The notes under the pieces were generated by a model. It was not told where the DNA came from. It did no database searches and saw only the letters and a list, made by a program, of their open reading frames with translations. A program made the translations under genes and the position numbers. This document shows, piece after piece, positions 57,880 to 64,000 of a DNA stretch of 64,000 bases. Source of the stretch: Oreohelix idahoensis (taxonomy: Eukaryota; Mollusca; Gastropoda; Stylommatophora; Oreohelicidae); assembly GCA_024509875.1 (NCBI GenBank), contig JAMPIV010014850.1, forward strand, positions 124,001 through 188,000, given 5' to 3'. Each line of letters starts with the position of its first letter. The first letter of the stretch is position 1.

Positions 57880-59795
57880 TGCCTTTTTGTGGCGAAGCAC
57901 ATTCTTGTCTACAGGGGAAACAGTACTTTACTCTGGTAGAGAGGATGGTCAGCACAACGAAGGTGTAGCCATTATCCTGAAGAAAGGAATGGAAAGATCT
58001 TTACTGGAATGGAAACCCATCAACAACAGACTGATAAGAGCAAGACTGAGAGGAAGATTCACCAACACCACAATTATACAATGCTATGTACCAACAAACG
58101 ACAACGATGAAGAGATCAAGGACTAGTTCTATCAACAGGTACAAACGGAAATGGAAACTGCACCTAGGTACGATCTTATTATAGTAATGGGAGACCTCAA
58201 TGCGAAAGTTGGAACACCCAATACTTATAACGAAAGAGAAATGGGGACATGCGGCAGTGGAACAGTAAATGAAAATAGGGACAAATTAATAAGCTTCTGC
58301 AGTATTAACAACCTGGTCATTGGAGGAACACTTTTTCCACACAAAGAAGTGCACAAGTTAACGTGGTAATCACCAAACGGACGGGACAGAAACCAGATAG
58401 ATCACATAATGATCAATGGCAGATGGAGACATGCATTCCAAGTCGTGAAAGTAACAAGAGGCGCAGATGTGGGAAGTGATCATCACCTAGTATTAGAGCT
58501 GCTGGACAGTTGCAGTCAAACATAAAAGATATAACATCACGTAACATAAGGACCCGCTCACCAGACAAGCTTTTGTGGTTGACGTAAAGAGACGATATCA
58601 GATTACCAAAAGCCAGGAAAGAACAGAGACCGATGATGTCGACCAGAAATTCAACACCATCTCAACAATATACAAGGAAAGCAGCAAGTCATGCTTGGGA
58701 TTCCAGGAAAGAAAGAGCCAAGACTGGATAACACCAGATACGCTAAACACCATAGCGAAGAGAAAAGAAATGAAAAGAAAGAAAACAGAAGCTAAGTCTC
58801 CCAGGTTAAAGGAAATATATAGTGAACAGTACAGTCAGCTGGAAAAGAAGTAAAACGTCTAACCCATGCTAACAAAAGGACATTTCTGGATGACCTTGCA
58901 AGACAGGCAGAAGAGACAGCACTGAGAAATGAACAAAGCACAGTTTACAAAATAACTAAAACTATCAGTGGAAAACGAGGTGCAAACAATATAACGTTAG
59001 TAAGAGACAAGCAAGGAAATCTCATCACCACAGCACAGGGGCAGGAAATAAGATAGGCAGAGCACTAAAGAGAAACACTGAATAAGGAACCACCAGAGAC
59101 TCAGCTGAATGTTCCTGAGGCTGAATGTGACCTAAAACGTAAATACAGACATTCCACGAAGAGACGAAATTATCACAGCTATCAAAGGGTTAACAAATGG
59201 AAAAGCGCTTGGTCACGACAATCTAAATGCTAAGTTATTCAAGGCAGACCCTGAACTAGCAGCAGAACTATTAGAACCCCTATTTGCACAAGTCTGGGAA
59301 ACTGAGACAACACCAACATAGTGGAGTAAAGGAATAATTGTCAAATTGCCCAAGAAGGGCGACCCTGCAGACTGCAACAACTGGAGAGGAATTACTCTCC
59401 TCTCAGTTCCCAGTAAAATACTAGGCAGGATAATCATCCTGGGAATTTCAAAAGCAGTTGACTATACACTGAGGAAAGAACAAGCGGGTTTTAGAAACAA
59501 CAGAAGATGTGCAGATCATATATTCACCCTCAGGAACATTATAGAGCAGTGCTCGGAATGGCAGAGACGACTATACATTAACTTTGTTGATTTTGAAAAG
59601 GCTTTTGACAGCATACACAGGGACAGCCTATGGAAAATAATGAGGGCTTATGGAATTGCCAGCTGCATTGTTTCCATCATAAAAAGCCTCTATTCTAACT
59701 TTACATGCAGTGTTGGATTGAATATTCTAACTTTCGATGTGAAAACAGGAGTACGACAGGGATGCCCCTTATCAACAACATTATTTTTGACAGCC
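57880..59795 (+). pseudogene. LINE with apurinic-type endonuclease and reverse transcriptase, cut by a gypsy LTR
   Basis: Endonuclease: GVAIILKKGMERSLLEWKPI, then YDLIIVMGDLNAKVG (catalytic Asp/Asn), QIDHIMING and GSDHHLVLELL, with in-frame stops at 58124 (TAG) and 58367 (TAA). After a linker with frameshifts, RT: GLTNGKALGHDNLNAKLF-like, KLPKKGDPADCNNWRGITLL, KEQAGFRNNRRCADHIFTLR, FVDFEKAFDSIHRDSLW (motif A Asp) and TGVRQGCPLSTTLF (motif B). The sequence stops at 59795 where the LTR begins, so the FADD box and C-terminus are displaced beyond the window. Clade not assigned (RTE-like by overall look). Confidence 0.9.
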
Positions 59796-62214
59796 TGTGG
59801 TGAAGTGGGATGTTATAAATATTTATAGGGGACTTAATGTACTGACTGAGATCAGCTGTGAAGGTATCTATATCTATTAAGAGTAGTGTATTATAGATAA
59901 CCTTACTTGCTACCACATATCTATATATCTCAGTCAGAATTATTCTGGAATAGTGTGATGCTACGTTATGTGTCTAGGGTATGAGTATGGTGAAGTGTAA
60001 GTCACAACAACAGACAGATAAACAATTTAATTTAATCCACTACTCTTGACAACACTGTGACACTCACATACATATAACACTCTATGAGAATATCTTACAG
60101 GAGACACTCGTAACTTTTCAAATAACAATATGTATTCATTTCTATCATAAAGGCATATGTGTGTCCTGATTCAAAGACAAAGGAACCAGGAATCACAATC
60201 AATGTTAATTACAAGTTATGTACAGAATGTATTAATATGAATCTGGTAGTGACATATATTATTAAAAATATCCTATGTGTGTCAGTTGTGTAATAGTAGT
60301 ATGAGGTAATACTGGTTTTTGTTTTGTTCAAGCTCTGTTGGTAGTTGTCATCATGACTTCAATAGTTTGTCTTAAGGAAATTAGTATTGGAGATGTTCTC
60401 AGTTCCTGATATTAAGACAATTAATTTCCCCTCTTAATATTATTTTTACAAAGTCATTTCAAGATGAGGGGACATAATGTTGAGCTCAGCTGGCCAATTC
60501 GCTTATCTGGCGTGATGGCGGCAGGAAAGGACTCCTCTGCTCGAATTCTCCTCTGGGTTCAGGAGACACCTCACTGATAGCTAAAAAGACCAAGGAGTAT
60601 GCTGTCCGACTCTGGATTCAGCAAAGCTCTGACCAGGTGCTGCTCACTACCATCAAGACCACGGTCCCTGAAATCAAGAAGGATGTACCTTCTACTTCAT
60701 AACTAACTTAAACTCTCTTGTTACACTGATCACAACACAGCACAAACATTGAGTTCAGAGCATTAGGCCAACTGTCAGCTTCATTTGAAATACTTTATTC
60801 CAGTATTACCCTTCTTAATGGTTACTACGCCTCTGCAATTCCAGCATTATTTCTTTCTATTCAATCATCCAGGTGTCAGTGTACTGTTTGGCCATTCCAT
60901 GCCGTTTTACTTCTCTCCGACACCCTCTGTTCAGGCTGGAGCATTACAGGCTTTACCTCACGTTTGCCACTGAACTACACATATATATACAGGCATAAAT
61001 CAACAATTCACATTCAATTTTCATTAAAAGATATTGAATGGTTCAAGCTTACCACAATTCATACGAATAAACACAGATACGTTGATTAGCAATGAATTCT
61101 GGCACAAACTGGCACAAATTCCCATCTGCTTATCTTCCAGGCTTTTATTTAGCAAAATATAAGCTGGCTTCAACGCACTGATGCTTTATCAAGCTTATTT
61201 AAACAAGTGGTTTCGAACTAACGCTCCCAAGTGTGTATATCAGCGAGTCTGACCAATGAGCCCCGTTTCGACAAGTGTTTGAAAAAATGTTACCCTTCCC
61301 CGTCTCCCCTGACAACGAAAGATAGTATTTATAGCCCGACCAATCGTGGTTAGGCTTTCATTTGTTGCGCTCCAATCAATTTGGAGTTTACATGGTAGGC
61401 TATTTCTGTAACGTAAATTTTTTTCAAACACGTTATAAAAAAAAATCTTATGAGCAGAAATGATTTTATGCTGTCAGGCACCCCCAATATTTTATTTTGG
61501 GTATAATTTATTAATTCCTGGACTATTTGCGTAACGTTTTACATATTATTTGTCAGCAAGCCCTAAGGAACCCAAAAATACAAATTTAAAGGAGCTACGT
61601 GGCTGCGTTCAAAATATGCAATTTCTTCTACCTCCTGTTTCGAAGATGTGCTGTCTGGGTACTGTTATGTTTTCAACCGTAAACCCATCTAATGTTGTCT
61701 TTCCTAATAAGCGTTTTTTATGATTTATAAACCTAACTCTGGGAAAGGGTAGTGTATTTTATCACTGTCCGTCTGAAAAAAAAAAAATTAGTGCATGTAG
61801 ACTTACACGCGTGATGGCAGCATTTGTGTATCGCGCGACGCGTGTTGCATGCGTTCCTGATTTTCAGCCCTCCCCTCTCTTTTTATCCTTTTGTCCATCT
61901 GTTCGTTCGTTTTGGTAACGCAGTATAATTAATGTTAGGATTAATTTAGGTCATTACGCAGGGCCTCTCAATGTTTTTTCCAAGAAATACAGCACACGTT
62001 TCATTGAAGAAAGCGGGTAATAATACAGTAAGCTTTTACTATCAACGTGAAAGCGTTACAATTTGCAGACGTAGCAGAAAACAAGGGGGATTTCGAGTAC
62101 ATTTATTGTGACAGCACTGTTATTTTTCCATTGCTCTTTTCTTTATTAATTTTATTTGTTAGGCTTCATATTTACCTAATAATTTATATATGTGGATTAG
62201 AATATTCCACGACA
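59796..62214 (-). repeat. 3' LTR of Gypsy-A
   Basis: 2,419 bp. In element sense it starts TGTCGTGGAATATTC, directly after the polypurine tract, and ends CACTTCACCACA at the LINE junction. Nearly the same as the solo LTR at 45657-48077. The base quintet cagcc (59791-59795) next to it is the expected TSD. Confidence 0.95.
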
Positions 62215-62225
62215 CCTCCCCTCTT
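62215..62225 (-). other. Polypurine tract of Gypsy-A
   Basis: Minus-strand AAGAGGGGAGG stands immediately before TGTCGTGG, the start of the 3' LTR. Confidence 0.93.
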
Positions 62226-62281
62226 AAAACAGACATTATATGTCAGTCCTTTATTCTATATACACATAGAGAAATTTATTA

Positions 62282-64000
62282 TTATTTCTGGTGTTTACGG
62301 TGATTCTCATCACACGGATGGCGGCTTAAAAAATCCGCTCCCAAATTGGTTTTTCCAGATATATACTCAATGCTAAAATTATATGGAGCCAGAAGCAAAG
62401 ACCATCGGAGTAACCTAGAGTTCTCATGCTTAGCCTGTGCTAAAAACGATAAAGGTTTGTGATCTGTTTGCAACTTAAATGCCTTCCCATATAGATAAAT
62501 ATTGAATTTCTTTATTGCCCATATTACTGCAAGACATTCTTTTTCGCTAGTTGAGTAGTTGATTTCAGCTTTATTCAACTTTCTGCTAGCATATGCCACT
62601 GGGCTTAATTCCCCATCCAATGCATCTGATTTCTGTAGTAGAGTTGCACCCAGCCCAATATTACTTGCATCCGTCCTTACTATGAATTCTTGACTTAAGT
62701 CAGGTAATTTCAAAATGGGTTTACTTGTGAGCTTTTCCTTCAACTCTTGGTAAGTCATTTCACATTGTGGTGTCCATGTAATGCGATCTGGATGTCCTTT
62801 ACGTGTCAATTCAGTTAACGGTGCACATATGGAATTAAAGTTTTTGATATACTTCTGGTAGAAACCACATAAGGAGACAAAGGATCTCACGTCCTTCTTG
62901 GTTTGTGGTCTCGGGGCTTTCTGTAGTTTCTCTAAATTCTTTGGGTCAGGGGTCATGTTTCCCTGATAAACTGTGTGTCCCAAAAATTCCAATTCTTTAC
63001 ATCCAACGCAACATTTGGTTGGTCGGGCTGTTAAATTTGCCTCCCTAAGTCGAGTAAACAGCATGTTCAGAGAGTCAATGTGTTCCTCAAATGTTTCTGT
63101 TGCTATAAGGATATCATCCATAAAATTTGTTATACAGGGATTATTCAGAGGATCCAATAATTTTCTCATCATTCTAGAGAAGACACTAGGCGCATTCTTC
63201 AATCCAAATGGCAATCTATTAAACTCATAGTGTCCTTCTGAGGTACTAAAAGCTAGGTATGGTCTAACCTCAGGCTTTACTGGAATCTGATAGTATCCTT
63301 TACTCAGATCCACTTTTGAGAAATATTTAGCTTTATTTAGTCTGGCAAACAGCTGATTTGTATCCGGCAATGGATCCACTTGTCCTTCTGTAATAGCATT
63401 CAGTCTCCTGTAATCTATACAGAGTCTATGTTCTCCAGAGGGCTTCCTTAAGAGTACAACACCGGAACTATACGAAGACTCACTGTGCGAAATAATTCCT
63501 TCCTTCAATAGATAATCTATCTCTTCCTTCAAAGCTTTCTCCTTAGCAAACGGAATAGAATATGGTTTCATACAGACAGGTGTGGAGTCTATTAGTTTCA
63601 TATCATATTCCAATAGGTTTGTATGCCCTGGTCGGTCTGTTAACACCTCTGCATGATTATTTAGAACCTGTTGCACTCTCTCTTTCTGAGTTTTCGTTAA
63701 ATGTGTACTGATTTTCACCTGTGCTGCTGTCTCACATGGGTGTAATGGATATTCAAATGATGAAAGTGGTTCCTTTTTCATCTCCATGGCGATGGACAAG
63801 GTCAACAAGTGTGTCTCTTCCTGATGTTCTCTTTCCAAATATTTCTTCAGGAGATTCACATGATAGATTTTTTCTTTCCCCTTCTTATCTATCTTATAAT
63901 TTGTTCTAGACACCTTCTCTAGAACTGTATATGGACCCTGCCATCCAATTTGTAACTTATTCTGACTCTCAGGCAAAAGAAGCAGTACTTTCTCTCCCAC
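62282..64000 (-). CDS. pol: Gypsy-A pol: integrase C-terminus, RT, RNase H (open to the window edge)
   Basis: 572 codons, uninterrupted, continuing past 64000. Residues 19-52: integrase GPY/F module (GWQGPYTVLEKVSRTNYKI, then KIYHVNLLKKY). Residues about 140-345: RT with VDLSKGYYQIPV (Asp231), RLPFGLKNAPSVF and NFMDDILIA (catalytic FMDD, 293-296). Residues about 438-560: RNase H with RTDASNIGLGATLL (Asp444), SEKECLAVIWA (Glu488), QTDHKPL (Asp513) and NLGADFLSR (Asp556). The stop is 57 bases before the PPT. Integrase preceding RT is the reverse of the usual gypsy order and fits Gmr1-like elements. All visible catalytic residues are intact, so this may be a recently active copy. The N-terminal part lies outside the window. 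Confidence 0.93.
   Translation of the reverse strand: MGEKVLLLLPESQNKLQIGWQGPYTVLEKVSRTNYKIDKKGKEKIYHVNLLKKYLEREHQEETHLLTLSIAMEMKKEPLSSFEYPLHPCETAAQVKISTHLTKTQKERVQQVLNNHAEVLTDRPGHTNLLEYDMKLIDSTPVCMKPYSIPFAKEKALKEEIDYLLKEGIISHSESSYSSGVVLLRKPSGEHRLCIDYRRLNAITEGQVDPLPDTNQLFARLNKAKYFSKVDLSKGYYQIPVKPEVRPYLAFSTSEGHYEFNRLPFGLKNAPSVFSRMMRKLLDPLNNPCITNFMDDILIATETFEEHIDSLNMLFTRLREANLTARPTKCCVGCKELEFLGHTVYQGNMTPDPKNLEKLQKAPRPQTKKDVRSFVSLCGFYQKYIKNFNSICAPLTELTRKGHPDRITWTPQCEMTYQELKEKLTSKPILKLPDLSQEFIVRTDASNIGLGATLLQKSDALDGELSPVAYASRKLNKAEINYSTSEKECLAVIWAIKKFNIYLYGKAFKLQTDHKPLSFLAQAKHENSRLLRWSLLLAPYNFSIEYISGKTNLGADFLSRHPCDENHRKHQK

Overview
The window is metazoan nuclear DNA, AT-rich and dominated by transposable elements. 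It is not bacterial: there are no operons, ribosome-binding sites or dense genes. Spliced coding exons, tRNA-derived SINEs, several non-LTR retrotransposon families, Ty3/gypsy elements with proline-tRNA primer sites, Tigger, mariner and Tc1 transposons, long microsatellites and poly-C tracts point to an invertebrate. A mollusc is my best guess, by inference from the repeat types only.

The one host gene I can support is RECQL4 (RecQ-like DNA helicase), on the minus strand. Two exons are visible, at 57568-57703 and 38379-38692. They join in phase (1 nt + 2 nt) across an 18,875-bp intron. They encode the second RecA-like lobe, including helicase motifs IV to VI. No other exon of this gene was recognised, so the flanking introns run at least to the LINE and gypsy copies above 57.7 kb and far below 38.3 kb.

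Layout: 0-8 kb, broken LINE 3' ends, SINEs and short tandem repeats. 8.2-10.5 kb, a solo LTR (family B). 12.1-12.5 kb, a tRNA-SINE. 12.66-18.40 kb, a gypsy element complete at both ends (LTR, PBS, gag, protease, start of integrase, PPT, LTR, 5-bp TSD) that lacks RT and RNase H. 20-23.5 kb, SINE and LINE debris. 23.7-25.4 kb, a decayed Tigger transposon. 26.4-29.1 kb, a truncated gypsy (gag, PBS, 5' LTR). 30-37.5 kb, LINE tails, SINEs, microsatellites. 38.3-57.7 kb, RECQL4 exons and the TE-filled intron, which holds a solo LTR-B carrying a mariner, a solo LTR-A, an LTR-D, a Tc1-derived MITE and many SINEs. 57.9-59.8 kb, a LINE endonuclease-RT interrupted inside the RT domain by a gypsy element whose 3' LTR (59.80-62.21 kb), PPT and open integrase/RT/RNase H frame (62.28 kb to the window edge) follow.

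The most interesting system is the gypsy family. One copy shows protease followed directly by integrase, and the other shows integrase C-terminus, then RT, then RNase H, then stop, PPT and LTR. Together they indicate the unusual Gmr1-like pol order PR-IN-RT-RH. Other points of note: a SINE-like family (three copies) ending in a histone-mRNA-like stem-loop followed by a purine tract; a tRNA-SINE sharing its 3' tail with a LINE in the same window; and a mariner whose empty site lies in the window.
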